Positions 1-8,434 of a stretch of 64,000 nt of DNA are shown here, one piece after another (the first letter of the stretch is position 1; each line of letters opens with the position of its first letter). The notes beneath the pieces were generated by a model. The model saw only the letters and a list, made by a program, of their open reading frames with translations, did not search any database and was not told the origin of the DNA. The DNA comes from Cellulomonas xiejunii. Its GTDB lineage: Bacteria > Actinomycetota > Actinomycetes > Actinomycetales > Cellulomonadaceae. The stretch spans positions 930,001-994,000 of the forward strand of contig NZ_CP101987.1 of assembly GCF_024508315.1 (NCBI RefSeq), written 5' to 3'. The translations under genes were made by a program, and so were the position numbers.

Positions 1-854
1 ACCGCCAGGTCGTCTGGACCACCGCGCTCAGCGCCGACGAGGCGCTCGACACGCTCGCCGACCGCGCCGGGAACGTCGCGCTGGTCGCCTCCCGCTCCGC
101 CGAGCGCGTCGAGCTGCCGCTCGAGCTCGCCCTGAACGGGCGCGCCGAGGTGCTGGTCGACGGGACCGTCCTCGACGTCCCGGAGGTCGACGCCACGGTC
201 GGCGAGGCGCTCGAGGACCTGGCCGTCACGCTGCAGCCGCTGGACCGCGTCCACGTGCAGCATGGCCCCGCCGGCGTCGTGCAGGTCGTGGTGCAGCGCG
301 TGGTGGTGCAGGACGTCGCGACGACGTCCGAGGTGCCGTTCACGTCCCGCACCGAGGACGACCCGAGCCGCTACGTCGGCCAGAAGGTCGTCGCGCAGGC
401 CGGGGTCCCGGGCGTGCGCACGATCGTCGAGACCGTCACCACGGTCGACGGCGTCGAGGAGTCGCGCGCGCTCGTCAGCGACGCGGTCACGCAGGCCCCC
501 GTCGAGGAGGTCGTGAAGGTCGGCACGAAGGCCCGCCCCGTCGCGTCCGCTGCACCCCGTGCGGCGTCGTCCGGTGCGGCCGCGGCCGGCCCCATCGCGG
601 CGGGCGGCAGCGCCGACTCGCTCAACTGGGCCGCCCTGGCGCAGTGCGAGTCCGGTGGTCGCGTGAACGCCGTGTCCTCGACCGGCAAGTACCACGGGCT
701 CTACCAGTTCTCGGTCGCCACGTGGCAGGCGGTCGGCGGTGCCGGCCTGCCGTCGCAGGCGTCGGCCGACGAGCAGACGGCCCGCGCGAAGATGCTCTAC
801 AACCGCTCGGGCGCCGGGCAGTGGCCGCACTGCGGCAAGAACCTCTTCCGCTGA
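1..854 (+). CDS. rpfB: Resuscitation-promoting factor RpfB, 3' part
   Basis: Peptidoglycan-acting secreted protein that promotes regrowth of dormant actinobacteria. The frame is open from position 3, so the signal peptide and the first DUF348 repeats lie upstream of the window. Seen here: the end of a DUF348 repeat (VDGTVLDVPEV, then TVGEAL), a G5 domain (about bases 290-530, VPFTSR ... YVGQKVV), an Ala-rich linker, and the lysozyme-like Rpf domain from about base 620 to the end. The Rpf domain keeps the catalytic Glu in CESGG and a second Cys in HCGKN for the usual disulfide. The order rpfB-rsmA-ispE is typical of actinobacteria. An internal GTG at 150 is not the real start. Confidence 0.93.
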   Translation, partial: RQVVWTTALSADEALDTLADRAGNVALVASRSAERVELPLELALNGRAEVLVDGTVLDVPEVDATVGEALEDLAVTLQPLDRVHVQHGPAGVVQVVVQRVVVQDVATTSEVPFTSRTEDDPSRYVGQKVVAQAGVPGVRTIVETVTTVDGVEESRALVSDAVTQAPVEEVVKVGTKARPVASAAPRAASSGAAAAGPIAAGGSADSLNWAALAQCESGGRVNAVSSTGKYHGLYQFSVATWQAVGGAGLPSQASADEQTARAKMLYNRSGAGQWPHCGKNLFR

Positions 855-896
855 CCCCGGCGCGAGAGCGCACCCCACCACCCCACCCCCGTGGTG

Positions 897-1089
897 GTGA
901 GAGAGCAATCCAGCCACCCCCGGGTGGTGAGAGAGCAATCCAGCCCACCCTTCGGTGGTGAGAGAGCAATCCAGTTCGCCCCCGTGCGTCGGGTGGGTGA
1001 CTGGATTGCTCTCTCACGCGCGTGTGGGGGTCGCTGGATTGCGCTCTCACGCTTCTGGGGTTGGTGGGGTGACTGGATTGCGCTCTCAC
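897..1089. repeat. Array of six 17-bp elements in two opposed triplets
   Basis: Three direct copies of GTGAGAGAGCAATCCAG at 897-913, 927-943 and 958-974 are followed by three copies in reverse orientation at 1001-1017 (exact complement), 1034-1050 and 1073-1089 (both CTGGATTGCGCTCTCAC, one mismatch). The intervals are GTGG- and CCAC-rich. The array fills most of the 287-bp gap between rpfB and rsmA. Any forward copy can pair with any reverse copy; the inner pair (958-974 with 1001-1017) leaves a 26-nt loop. It may act as a terminator for rpfB, a regulator-binding array, or be a dispersed intergenic repeat. No protein-coding reading is convincing here. Confidence 0.9.
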
Positions 1090-1127
1090 GCGTGTGTGGG
1101 GTGGTGAGGGTGGGGGGCGGACGGCCG

Positions 1128-1133
1128 TAGGCT
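1128..1133 (+). promoter_or_regulatory. -10-like hexamer of rsmA
   Basis: TAGGCT fits the actinobacterial TAnnnT -10 pattern and ends 8 bp before the rsmA ATG, with no Shine-Dalgarno between. A start site about 7 nt downstream would make the mRNA leaderless. No clear -35 is visible. Confidence 0.5.
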
Positions 1134-1141
1134 CGGGAGCC

Positions 1142-2095
1142 ATGTCGGCGATCACCCTGCTCGGGCCGGCGGAGATCCGTGCGCTCGCGCAGCGCGCCGG
1201 GATCCGGCCCACCAAGACCCTCGGTCAGAACTTCGTCCTCGACGGCGGCACGGTCCGCAAGATCGTGCGCCAGGCCGGCGTCGAGGCGGGGGAGCGGGTC
1301 GTCGAGGTCGGTCCCGGGCTCGGTTCGCTGACGCTGGGGCTGCTCGAGGCCGATGCCGACGTCGTCGCGGTCGAGATCGACCCGGTGCTGGCGCGCCTCC
1401 TGCCGGGCACCGTCCAGGCCCACGTGCCCGGCCTCACGCTCGACGCGTCGGCCGCCACCGCCGAGGTCCCGACCGTGGTGCTGCGCGACGACGCGGGCCG
1501 TGCCCGCCTGACCATCGTGACGCAGGACGCGCTGACGGTGACGGCGCTGCCGGGGCCGGCGCCCACGGCCCTCGTCGCGAACCTTCCGTACAACGTGTCG
1601 GTCCCCGTCCTGCTGACGTTCCTCGAGCGCTTCGACTCGCTCGAGCGCGGGCTGGTGATGGTGCAGGCCGAGGTCGCCGACCGGCTCGCGGCGCCGCCCG
1701 GCAGCCGCACGTACGGCGTGCCGTCGGCCAAGGTCGCCTGGTACGCGGCCGCCCGGCGCACGGCGACCGTCGGCCGTGCGGTGTTCTGGCCCGCCCCGCA
1801 CGTCGACTCCGCGCTCGTACGTCTCGACCGTCGCGAGCCACCTGCCGCCACGGTCTCGCGGCAGGAGGTGTTCGCGGTCGTCGACGCCGCGTTCGCGCAG
1901 CGCCGCAAGATGTTGCGCTCCGCCCTCGCCGGGGTCGCCGGGTCGTCCGCGGCGGCCGAGACCGCAGTGCGGGCCGCGGGGCTCGACCCCCAGGTGCGGG
2001 GCGAGCAGGTCGACGTCGTGGGGTTCGCGCGGATCGCCGAGGCGCTGCACGCCGCACGGCCCGCGACGCCCGGACCTGGCACAGTGGCACCGTGA
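1142..2095 (+). CDS. rsmA: 16S rRNA dimethyladenosine transferase RsmA (KsgA)
   Basis: Dimethylates the two adjacent adenosines near the 3' end of 16S rRNA during 30S maturation, using S-adenosylmethionine. The 317-residue protein has the N-terminal signature [13 protein letters not shown], the SAM-binding glycine motif [12 protein letters not shown] and the catalytic [11 protein letters not shown] motif, followed by the small C-terminal helical domain (RRKMLRSAL). ATG 1142 was chosen because it sits 8 bp after a -10-like TAGGCT; an upstream GTG at 1094 adds only low-complexity sequence read through the repeat array. The stop overlaps the GTG start of ispE by 4 bases, so the two are translationally coupled. 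Confidence 0.95.
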   Translation: MSAITLLGPAEIRALAQRAGIRPTKTLGQNFVLDGGTVRKIVRQAGVEAGERVVEVGPGLGSLTLGLLEADADVVAVEIDPVLARLLPGTVQAHVPGLTLDASAATAEVPTVVLRDDAGRARLTIVTQDALTVTALPGPAPTALVANLPYNVSVPVLLTFLERFDSLERGLVMVQAEVADRLAAPPGSRTYGVPSAKVAWYAAARRTATVGRAVFWPAPHVDSALVRLDRREPPAATVSRQEVFAVVDAAFAQRRKMLRSALAGVAGSSAAAETAVRAAGLDPQVRGEQVDVVGFARIAEALHAARPATPGPGTVAP

Positions 2096-3030
2096 CGCTG
2101 ACCCCCCTGGAGGACCTGCCCGAGCGTGCCGTGCGCGTGCGGGCGCCCGGCAAGGTCAACCTGTCGTTGCGCGTCGGCCGCAGGGCGGCAGACGGCTACC
2201 ACCCCGTGTCGACCGTGTTCCAGGCGGTCTCGGTCTACGAGGAGGTCGTCGCGACGCCCGCGGACGTCTTCGCCGTGAGCGCGAGCGGCCCGCAGTCCGA
2301 GGCGGTGCCCACGGACGAGACCAACCTCGCGCTGCGTGCCGCGCGGGCGGTCGCGGAGCGCGCCGGGGTCGACGACGGCGTGCACCTGCACCTCGTCAAG
2401 GGGGTGCCCGTCGCCGGAGGCATGGCCGGGGGGTCCGCCGATGCCGCGGCCGCGCTCGTCGCGTGCGACGCGCTGTGGGGCGCCGGCCTGTCGCGGGACG
2501 AGCTGCTGGAGCTCGCGGCCGAGCTCGGGTCCGACGTGCCGTTCTCGCTGGTCGGGCACACCGCGGTCGGTCAGGGACGCGGGCACCTGCTCACGCCGGC
2601 GTTGAGCCGGGGCGAGTTCCACTGGGCGTTCGCCGTGCAGGAGCGCGGCCTGTCGACCGCTGCCGTCTACGGCGCGTACGACGAGCTGTGCCACCCCGAC
2701 GTCGCGCCGCTCGACGACGAGCATGACGTGCCGCTCATGCAGGCGCTGCTCGCGGGGGACCCTGCCGCGCTGGGTGGTGCCCTGCACAACGACCTCGAGA
2801 CGGCCGCCCTCGAGCTCGACCCCGGGCTGGCGGAACCGCTCGCGGTCGCGACGGACGCCGGCGCGCTCGGCGTCGTCGTCTCCGGTTCCGGTCCGACGGT
2901 CGCGGCGCTGGCGCGCAGCAGGAAGCACGCGGTCGCGATCGCGGCCGCGTTCACGGCCTCGGGGGTCGCCGACCGCGTGCTGACCGCGACCGGCCCCGTC
3001 GCCGGCGCACGGGTCGTCGCGGGGGAGTGA
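2092..3030 (+). CDS. ispE: 4-diphosphocytidyl-2-C-methyl-D-erythritol kinase IspE
   Basis: GHMP-family kinase that phosphorylates CDP-methylerythritol in the non-mevalonate isoprenoid pathway. The 312-residue protein has the N-terminal [10 protein letters not shown] stretch, the GHMP ATP-binding loop [17 protein letters not shown] and the C-terminal [12 protein letters not shown] motif. It starts at GTG 2092 inside the rsmA stop (GTGA overlap). A CACAGT sequence 6 bp before the start could give it a second, leaderless transcript. Its own stop overlaps the start of the downstream histidine kinase in the same way. Confidence 0.95.
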   Translation: MTLTPLEDLPERAVRVRAPGKVNLSLRVGRRAADGYHPVSTVFQAVSVYEEVVATPADVFAVSASGPQSEAVPTDETNLALRAARAVAERAGVDDGVHLHLVKGVPVAGGMAGGSADAAAALVACDALWGAGLSRDELLELAAELGSDVPFSLVGHTAVGQGRGHLLTPALSRGEFHWAFAVQERGLSTAAVYGAYDELCHPDVAPLDDEHDVPLMQALLAGDPAALGGALHNDLETAALELDPGLAEPLAVATDAGALGVVVSGSGPTVAALARSRKHAVAIAAAFTASGVADRVLTATGPVAGARVVAGE

Positions 3031-4547
3031 ACGTGCCGCTCGACCGGACCCGGGGCCAGCAGACCGAGGACGCCCGCCCCGTGGACCCGCGCCCGGACGA
3101 CCCGCGGCACCTGGGCCCCCCCGGGGCGCCGGACCGCGGCGAGGTCGTGCGCCGCGACGTCGTGCCGCTCGCCGTGACCGACCCCGACGAGCCGGGCTGG
3201 GTGCGGCCCACGCCCTCGGCGGACGAGCTGCGCTGGGACATGCTGGGCGCCGCTGCCCTGTTCCTCGGCGGCCTGCTGTCGATGGCGCTCGCGCACCTGT
3301 CCGGCCTGCTGTACGAGGACCCGGCTGCCGGCTGGGTGTCCGTGCTGCTGCTGGCCGCCGTGACCGTGCCGCTCGCCGTGCGTCGCCGGTGGCCGAGCGT
3401 CGTGCTCCTGGTCGTCGCCGTCGCGTTCGTCGTCCTGCAGGTGCTGCGGGTCCCCGAGACACTCGTGTCCAACATCGCGCTGTTCTGCGCGATGTACACG
3501 GTGGGGGCGTGGGAGACCGACCGGCGCCGGGCGACGGTGGTGCGCGGGATCGTCGTCGTCGGGATGCTCGCGTGGCTGTTCGTCGCGCTGTTCCGAGCGT
3601 CCACCGACCCGGAGCTCATGGCGGAGTGGGGCGACCAGGTGGGTGCTCTCTCGCCGATCGTGGCGTACACGCTGCTGCAGCTCCTGACGAACATCCTGTA
3701 CTTCGCGGGCGCGTGGTTCTTCGGCGAGCACGCCTGGCGCTCGGCGCGGGAGCGCGCGCGGACCGCGTGGCGCACGCACCTCCTGGTGCTCGAGCGTCGA
3801 CGCGCCGAGGAGCAAGCCGTCTCGCTCGAGCGGCTGCGACTCGCACGCGAGCTGCACGACGCCGTCGCCCACCACGTCTCCCTCATGGGGGTCCAGGCCG
3901 CGGCCGCGCGCACCGTGCTCGCGTCGGACCCGCAGCGGGCCGCTGACGCGCTGGGTCACGTGGAGAACTCTGCGCGCGAGGCCGTGCATGAGCTGCACGG
4001 GATCCTCGGGATGCTCCGCGACAGCGGCGAGCCCGCCGGCGACCCCGGGGGTCGTGACGGCGGCACGGCGTCCGGAGAGGCGCTCGCGTCGCTCGACCTC
4101 GACGCGCTGCCGCACCTGGTCGAGCGTGCCCGCGCGGCCGGCGTGCAGGTCACCTACGACGAGATCGGTGAACGGCAGCGGCTGCGTCCCCTCGCGTCGC
4201 TCAACCTGTACCGCATCGCGCAGGAGGCGCTGACGAACACCCGCAAGCACGCCGGGCCGGGTGCCCGCACGGACGTGCGCCTGCGCTGGCTGGCCGAGGT
4301 GGTCGAGCTCGAGGTCTCCGACGACGGCGGCACGTCGCGCAGCCGGGGCGCGATACCGTCCACCGGGCTGGGGATCGTCGGGATGCGCGAGCGGGTGGCC
4401 GCCGACGGCGGCACGTTCGAGGCGTCGCGGCGCAGGTCCGGCGGCTTCGTCGTGCGCGCGCGCCTGCCGCTGGGGTCGGACGGGCGCGCGGTGGGCACAG
4501 GGGGACCGGTACCGACCGGACCCCGGCAGACGGAGGAGCAGCGATGA
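3027..4547 (+). CDS. Sensor histidine kinase, NarL-partner type (HisKA_3)
   Basis: Membrane sensor kinase of 506 residues. A Pro/Asp-rich cytoplasmic N-terminus of about 70 residues is followed by roughly six membrane segments between residues 73 and 232. A coiled region leads to the HisKA_3 dimerisation helix with phospho-acceptor His277 in LARELHDAVAHHVS. The HATPase_c domain follows (YRIAQEALTNTRKHA as N box, STGLGIVGMRERV as G box). There is no large extracellular loop, so the signal is probably sensed in the membrane. The GTG start overlaps the ispE stop, and the stop overlaps the ATG of the response regulator (ATGA). The stimulus cannot be read from the sequence. Confidence 0.9.
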   Translation: MNVPLDRTRGQQTEDARPVDPRPDDPRHLGPPGAPDRGEVVRRDVVPLAVTDPDEPGWVRPTPSADELRWDMLGAAALFLGGLLSMALAHLSGLLYEDPAAGWVSVLLLAAVTVPLAVRRRWPSVVLLVVAVAFVVLQVLRVPETLVSNIALFCAMYTVGAWETDRRRATVVRGIVVVGMLAWLFVALFRASTDPELMAEWGDQVGALSPIVAYTLLQLLTNILYFAGAWFFGEHAWRSARERARTAWRTHLLVLERRRAEEQAVSLERLRLARELHDAVAHHVSLMGVQAAAARTVLASDPQRAADALGHVENSAREAVHELHGILGMLRDSGEPAGDPGGRDGGTASGEALASLDLDALPHLVERARAAGVQVTYDEIGERQRLRPLASLNLYRIAQEALTNTRKHAGPGARTDVRLRWLAEVVELEVSDDGGTSRSRGAIPSTGLGIVGMRERVAADGGTFEASRRRSGGFVVRARLPLGSDGRAVGTGGPVPTGPRQTEEQR

Positions 4548-5203
4548 CGACGACCGTGCGCGTCGTGCTCGTGGACGACCAGGCGCTGCTGCGGGCGGGC
4601 ATCGGGACGATCCTGTCCGCCCACCCCGGGATCGAGGTCGTCGGCGAGGCCGGCACCGGGACCCAGGCCCTCGAGGTCGTGCGTGCGACGCGCCCCGACG
4701 TCGTGTGCATGGACGTGCAGATGCCCGACATGGACGGCCTCGAGGCGACGCGTCGCATCGTCGCCGACCCCGAGCTCCTCGCCGCGGTGGTCGTCCTGAC
4801 GACGTTCAACCGCGAGGACTATCTCCTGGAGGCGCTGCGCGCGGGAGCCGTGGGCTACCTGCTGAAGACCTCGCGCCCCGAGCAGCTCACGGAGGCGGTG
4901 CTCAGCGCCGCGGCGGGCGAGGGGCTGCTGGCACCGGAGGTCACTCGGGCCGTCATCGCGCGCGCCGTGGCCGAGCGCCGGCCGACGCGTCCCGCGCCCC
5001 GTCCGGCCGTCCCGCTGACCGACCGCGAGCAGGAGGTCCTCACCCTGGTCGCGCGCGGGCTCAACAACGACGAGATCGCCGCGGAGCTCGTCGTGAGCCG
5101 CGCGACGGTCAAGACGCACGTGTCGAACGTCCTGGCGAAGCTCGGCCTGCGGGACCGCGTGCAGGCGGTCGTGTACGCGCACGAGCACGGCCTGGTGGGG
5201 TGA
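4544..5203 (+). CDS. NarL/FixJ-family response regulator
   Basis: Cytoplasmic transcription regulator of 219 residues paired with the kinase just upstream (4-base overlap). The receiver domain has the acidic pair D11-D12, phospho-acceptor D57 in CMDVQMPDMDG, and a Thr and Lys at the usual switch positions (VVLTTF, YLLKTS). The C-terminal LuxR-type helix-turn-helix spans about residues 155-215 (LTDREQEVLTLVARGLNNDE, then ATVKTHVSNVLAKLG). A strong hairpin follows the stop and then an ABC exporter operon, a common target arrangement for this regulator class; control of that operon is an inference. Confidence 0.93.
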   Translation: MTTTVRVVLVDDQALLRAGIGTILSAHPGIEVVGEAGTGTQALEVVRATRPDVVCMDVQMPDMDGLEATRRIVADPELLAAVVVLTTFNREDYLLEALRAGAVGYLLKTSRPEQLTEAVLSAAAGEGLLAPEVTRAVIARAVAERRPTRPAPRPAVPLTDREQEVLTLVARGLNNDEIAAELVVSRATVKTHVSNVLAKLGLRDRVQAVVYAHEHGLVG

Positions 5204-5218
5204 GGAGCTCGTCAGCGA

Positions 5219-5250
5219 CCTGCGTCTCCGCCCCGGGACGGAGACGCAGG
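5219..5250 (+). terminator. Hairpin after the two-component operon
   Basis: Perfect 12-bp stem CCTGCGTCTCCG / CGGAGACGCAGG with an 8-nt loop, 16 bp after the response-regulator stop. There is no T-run, as is usual in high-GC actinobacteria. Confidence 0.75.
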
Positions 5251-5347
5251 ATCGGCCGGGGGCCCGAGGCCTCGCGCCGCTGCGCCCTCTAGCGTCGTGG
5301 TCAGGACGTCCGGGAGCGCCGGACGGTGACGTGGCAGGGGAGGGACG

Positions 5348-6259
5348 ATGCTCGAGCTGCACGGGATCAGCCGGTCGTTCGGCGACCGGCTCGTGCTCGA
5401 CGACGTGAGCTTCACGGTCGGGCGAGGGCGGCTCACGGGGTTCGTCGGCGGGAACGGGGCCGGCAAGACCACGGCGATGCGGATCATCCTCGGCGTGCTC
5501 GCCGCGCACGCGGGGACGGTGACGGTCGACGGCACCCCGGTGGCCGGGGTGCAGCGCGCCCGCTTCGGGTACATGCCCGAGGAGCGGGGGCTGTACCCGA
5601 AGATGCAGCTCGTCGAGCACCTGACCTACCTGGCGCGGCTGCACGGCTTCGACAAGCAGGGCGCGACGCAGCGCGCCGAGGCCCTCGTCGAGCGCCTCGG
5701 CCTCGCGTCCCGGGCGAAGGACCCCGTCGAGAACCTCTCGCTGGGCAACCAGCAGCGTGCGCAGGTCGCGGCGGCGCTCGTGCACGACCCCGAGATCCTC
5801 ATCCTCGACGAGCCGTTCTCCGGACTCGACCCGATGGCCGTCGAGGTCGTGCAGGGTGTGCTCGCCGAACGCGCCGAGCAGGGTGCTCCCGTCCTGTTCT
5901 CCTCCCACCAGCTCGACGTCGTGGAGCGGCTGTGCGACGACCTCGTCATCATCGCCGGCGGGAAGGTGCGGGCCGCGGGGACGCGTGAGGACCTGCGGCA
6001 GCGGTTCGGGCAGGCGCGCCACGAGATCGTCGCCCCCGGCGACATGGGCTGGCTGCGCGACGTGCCCGGCGTCCGCGTGGACGAGCTGGCGGGCGGGTCG
6101 GCGGTGTTCGAGGCCGCGGACGACGTCGCCCAGCAGGTCCTGACCTCGGCGCTCGCGCGGGGTCCGGTCCTCGCCTTCACCCCGCTGCGCCCGACGCTCG
6201 CGGAGATCTTCCGCGACGTCGTCGCCGACGAGCCCGAGATGGAAGAGGTGGCCCGATGA
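5348..6259 (+). CDS. ABC transporter ATP-binding protein, NatA type
   Basis: Cytoplasmic ATPase subunit (303 residues) of an exporter with the permease that follows. It has Walker A GGNGAGKTT near residue 35-43, signature LSLGNQQRAQVAAAL, Walker B ILILDEPFSGLDP and the H-loop SSHQLDVVE. The C-terminal third matches the DUF4162 extension of NatA-like subunits. The start ATG 5348 has GGGGAGGG upstream, and TAGCGT at 5290-5295 is a plausible -10. The stop overlaps the permease ATG (ATGA). NatAB-type systems export sodium or small toxic compounds; the substrate here is unknown. Confidence 0.9.
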   Translation: MLELHGISRSFGDRLVLDDVSFTVGRGRLTGFVGGNGAGKTTAMRIILGVLAAHAGTVTVDGTPVAGVQRARFGYMPEERGLYPKMQLVEHLTYLARLHGFDKQGATQRAEALVERLGLASRAKDPVENLSLGNQQRAQVAAALVHDPEILILDEPFSGLDPMAVEVVQGVLAERAEQGAPVLFSSHQLDVVERLCDDLVIIAGGKVRAAGTREDLRQRFGQARHEIVAPGDMGWLRDVPGVRVDELAGGSAVFEAADDVAQQVLTSALARGPVLAFTPLRPTLAEIFRDVVADEPEMEEVAR

Positions 6260-7371
6260 ACGCCCGCCCCCCGGCCCCGACGCCCCCCTCGCTGGGGCGC
6301 GCGGCGCTGCTCGTCGCCGAGCGCGAGATCACGTCGCAGGTCCGCACGAAGTCCTTCGTGATCTCCACCGTGATCCTGCTCGTCGGCGTGCTCGCGGCGA
6401 TCGTCCTGAGCTCGGTCCTGGCAGGTCGGCAGGGCGACGACGTGCCGGTCGCGGTCGTCGAGTCCGTGGCGGGCGAGCTGCCCGCCGGCGACGGCCTCGC
6501 GCTGAGCGACGTGCCGGACCGTGCCGCGGCCGAGCAGGCCGTGCGGGACGGCGACGTCGACGCGGCCGTCGTGCCGGGCGAGGGTCCGCTGGGCGTCGAG
6601 GTCGTCGCGATGGACGCGGCGCCGCAGGCGCTGCTGGACGCGCTCACGCAGAGGCCCGCGGTCGTGCTGCTCGACCCGGCTGCTGCCGAGGGTGGTGTCC
6701 GGTACGCGGTGACGTTCGGGTTCGGGCTGGTGTTCATGATGTCCGCCATGGGGTTCGGCGCGACGATCGCGCAGAACACGGTGACGGAGAAGCAGACCCG
6801 GATCGTCGAGATCCTGCTGTCCGCGGTCCCGGCCCGTGCGCTCCTGGCGGGCAAGGTCCTCGGCAACTCGGCCCTGGCGCTGGGGCAGACGGCCGCCATC
6901 GCGGCGGTGTCGGTCCTCGCGCTGGTGGTGACCGGTCAGGACGACCTGCTGACGATGATCGGCATGCCCGTCGTGTGGTTCGTCGTGTTCTTCGCGCTCG
7001 GGTTCGTGCTGCTGGCTGCGGTGTTCGCCGCGAGCGCGTCGCTCGTCTCGCGCACCGAGGACACCGGCGTCGTGCTGCAGCCCGCGACGTGGCTGACGAT
7101 GATCCCGTACCTCCTCGTCGTGATCTTCAACGACAACGCGCTGGTCCTGAGGGTCATGTCGTACGTGCCGTTCTCGGCGCCCGTGGGGATGCCCGTGCGG
7201 CTCTTCCTCGGGGAGGCGGCGTGGTGGGAGCCGCTGCTGTCGCTCGGGGTGCTCGCGGCGTCGTGCGCCGTGGTCATCGCCCTGGCGGCGCGGATCTACG
7301 AGCGCTCGGTGCTGCGCATGGGGGCGCGCGTGAAGCTGGGCGAGGTGCTGCGCGGCGCAGGCGCCGACTGA
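6256..7371 (+). CDS. ABC-2 type permease, NatB type
   Basis: Membrane subunit (371 residues) partnering the ATPase whose stop it overlaps. One N-terminal membrane segment (about residues 32-55) is followed by an extracytoplasmic region and then about five more membrane helices from residue 150 on. This is the ABC2_membrane_3 topology. The conserved motif NTVTEKQTRIVEILLSAVP precedes the second helix and is typical of NatB/YhaP-like permeases. The last codons and the stop lie in the first unit of a 23-bp tandem duplication, so the protein end itself is unaffected. Confidence 0.9.
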   Translation: MNARPPAPTPPSLGRAALLVAEREITSQVRTKSFVISTVILLVGVLAAIVLSSVLAGRQGDDVPVAVVESVAGELPAGDGLALSDVPDRAAAEQAVRDGDVDAAVVPGEGPLGVEVVAMDAAPQALLDALTQRPAVVLLDPAAAEGGVRYAVTFGFGLVFMMSAMGFGATIAQNTVTEKQTRIVEILLSAVPARALLAGKVLGNSALALGQTAAIAAVSVLALVVTGQDDLLTMIGMPVVWFVVFFALGFVLLAAVFAASASLVSRTEDTGVVLQPATWLTMIPYLLVVIFNDNALVLRVMSYVPFSAPVGMPVRLFLGEAAWWEPLLSLGVLAASCAVVIALAARIYERSVLRMGARVKLGEVLRGAGAD

Positions 7372-7404
7372 GCCGCGGCGCAGGCGCCGACTGAGCCGCG
7401 GCGC
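7352..7404 (+). repeat. 23-bp tandem duplication across the permease stop codon
   Basis: A 23-bp unit beginning GCGGCGCAGGCGCCGACTGA occupies 7352-7374 and is repeated exactly at 7375-7397. The first 7 bases appear again at 7398-7404. The unit contains the last permease codons and TGA, so the second copy carries a duplicate, untranslated stop. This looks like a recent slippage event. Confidence 0.95.
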
Positions 7405-7559
7405 GCGGTCCCGTGGGTCCTCGGCCGGGTCCTGCGGGCCGCGCGAGCGGCTCCCCGCGTGTCACGGGGCGGCCGGCTGCACGGCGACCCGGCCGACGTG
7501 TGGCAGTGTCGTGACGTCGCGGGCCACAGCCCGCGCACCACCGATCAGGAGATGTACCG

Positions 7560-8354
7560 ATGACCGACGTGATCTCGTCCCGCTCGGACCCGCAGGTCCA
7601 GCGGATCGACGACCTCGTGCGCCGCCCCCGCGCGGCCACGCGCACCCTCCTCGTGGAGGACCCCGAGCCGCTCGCCCACGCGCTGACCGCCGGCGTGGAG
7701 GTGCTCGGGATCTACGCGGTCGAGGGCGCCGACGTGGGCCCCGAGCTCGGCGCGGCCGCCCGGACGCGTGGTGTGACGGTCCAGGAGATCGCCACCGCGC
7801 TGTGGAACGAGCTGTTCCGCGGTGACCGCAAGCCCGACGTCGTGGGCGTCGCGAAGACGCCGCGACCGGCGAAGCTCGCCGACCTCGCGGAGCGCACCGG
7901 TGACGTCGTCGTGCTCGACGGTGTGCGGATCGTGGGCAACATCGGCGCCGCCGTGCGGACCGCCTACGCGCTGGGCGCGGCCGGTGTCGTCCTGGTCGAC
8001 AGCGATCTGGCCAACCCGCTGGACCGGCGTGTGGTCCGCGCGAGCCGCGGCTACGTGTTCTCGCTGCCGGTCGTGCTGGCCTCCCGCGAGGAGGCGGTCA
8101 CGGGTCTGCGGGAGCTGGACCTGCCGAGCGTGGCGTTCGACGCGAGCGGTGACCTGGTGACGGCGGACCTGGCGGGTCTGGCGGAGCGGCTGCTGCTGGT
8201 GTTCGGCAGCGAGAAGCGCGGTGCCTCGGCGGAGCTGACCGCCGGCGCGCGGACCGTGTCGATCCCGATGCGCTCGGCTGCCGAGTCGCTCAACGTGTCG
8301 GTGGCCGTCGGCATCGCGCTGGGTGCGCGGGCGGCGCGCAACCTCGCGTCCTGA
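7560..8354 (+). CDS. TsnR/Nhr-type 23S rRNA 2'-O-methyltransferase (thiopeptide resistance family)
   Basis: SPOUT-fold (TrmH-like) methyltransferase of 264 residues. It follows the Streptomyces thiostrepton-resistance methyltransferase layout along its whole length as I recall that sequence. The TsnR-type N-terminal domain has the SDPQVQRIDDL start and LVEDPEPLAHAL. Motif 1 is VVLDGVRIVGNIGAAVRT (N127, conserved Arg133), then LVDSDL and RASRGYVFSLPVVL; motif 2 is LVFGSEKRG and motif 3 is SIPMRSAAESLNVSVAVG. Known relatives methylate the 2'-OH of A1067 of 23S rRNA and block thiostrepton and nosiheptide binding. ATG 7560 has AGGAG 8 bp upstream. No thiopeptide biosynthesis genes are in the window, so resistance is inferred. 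Confidence 0.88.
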   Translation: MTDVISSRSDPQVQRIDDLVRRPRAATRTLLVEDPEPLAHALTAGVEVLGIYAVEGADVGPELGAAARTRGVTVQEIATALWNELFRGDRKPDVVGVAKTPRPAKLADLAERTGDVVVLDGVRIVGNIGAAVRTAYALGAAGVVLVDSDLANPLDRRVVRASRGYVFSLPVVLASREEAVTGLRELDLPSVAFDASGDLVTADLAGLAERLLLVFGSEKRGASAELTAGARTVSIPMRSAAESLNVSVAVGIALGARAARNLAS

Positions 8355-8373
8355 CGCACGCGGCCCTCGGGTG

Positions 8374-8434
8374 CACCGAGCGCTGCTGACCACCGAGCGC
8401 TGCTGACCACCGAGCGCTGCTGACCACCGAGCGC
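8374..8434. repeat. Tandem 17-bp repeat, about 3.6 copies
   Basis: CACCGAGCGCTGCTGAC is repeated exactly three times (8374-8390, 8391-8407, 8408-8424). A fourth partial copy, CACCGAGCGC, forms the left foot of the terminator hairpin that follows. The repeat starts 20 bp after the methyltransferase gene. Confidence 0.93.

Noticed and set aside
897-1089. Possible CRISPR array
   Set aside because: Copies occur in both orientations, spacers are 13-33 bp and similar to one another, and there are no cas genes.
997-1089. CelR/LacI-type operator in CTGGATTGCGCTCTCAC
   Set aside because: GAGAGCGC resembles half a known operator, but the element is not itself palindromic and the flanking genes are not sugar-related.
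622-2050. Minus-strand frames through the 17-bp array giving repeats such as REQSSHPP
   Set aside because: The peptide repeats arise from reading the DNA repeats; there is no ribosome site or family match, and they run into antisense rsmA.
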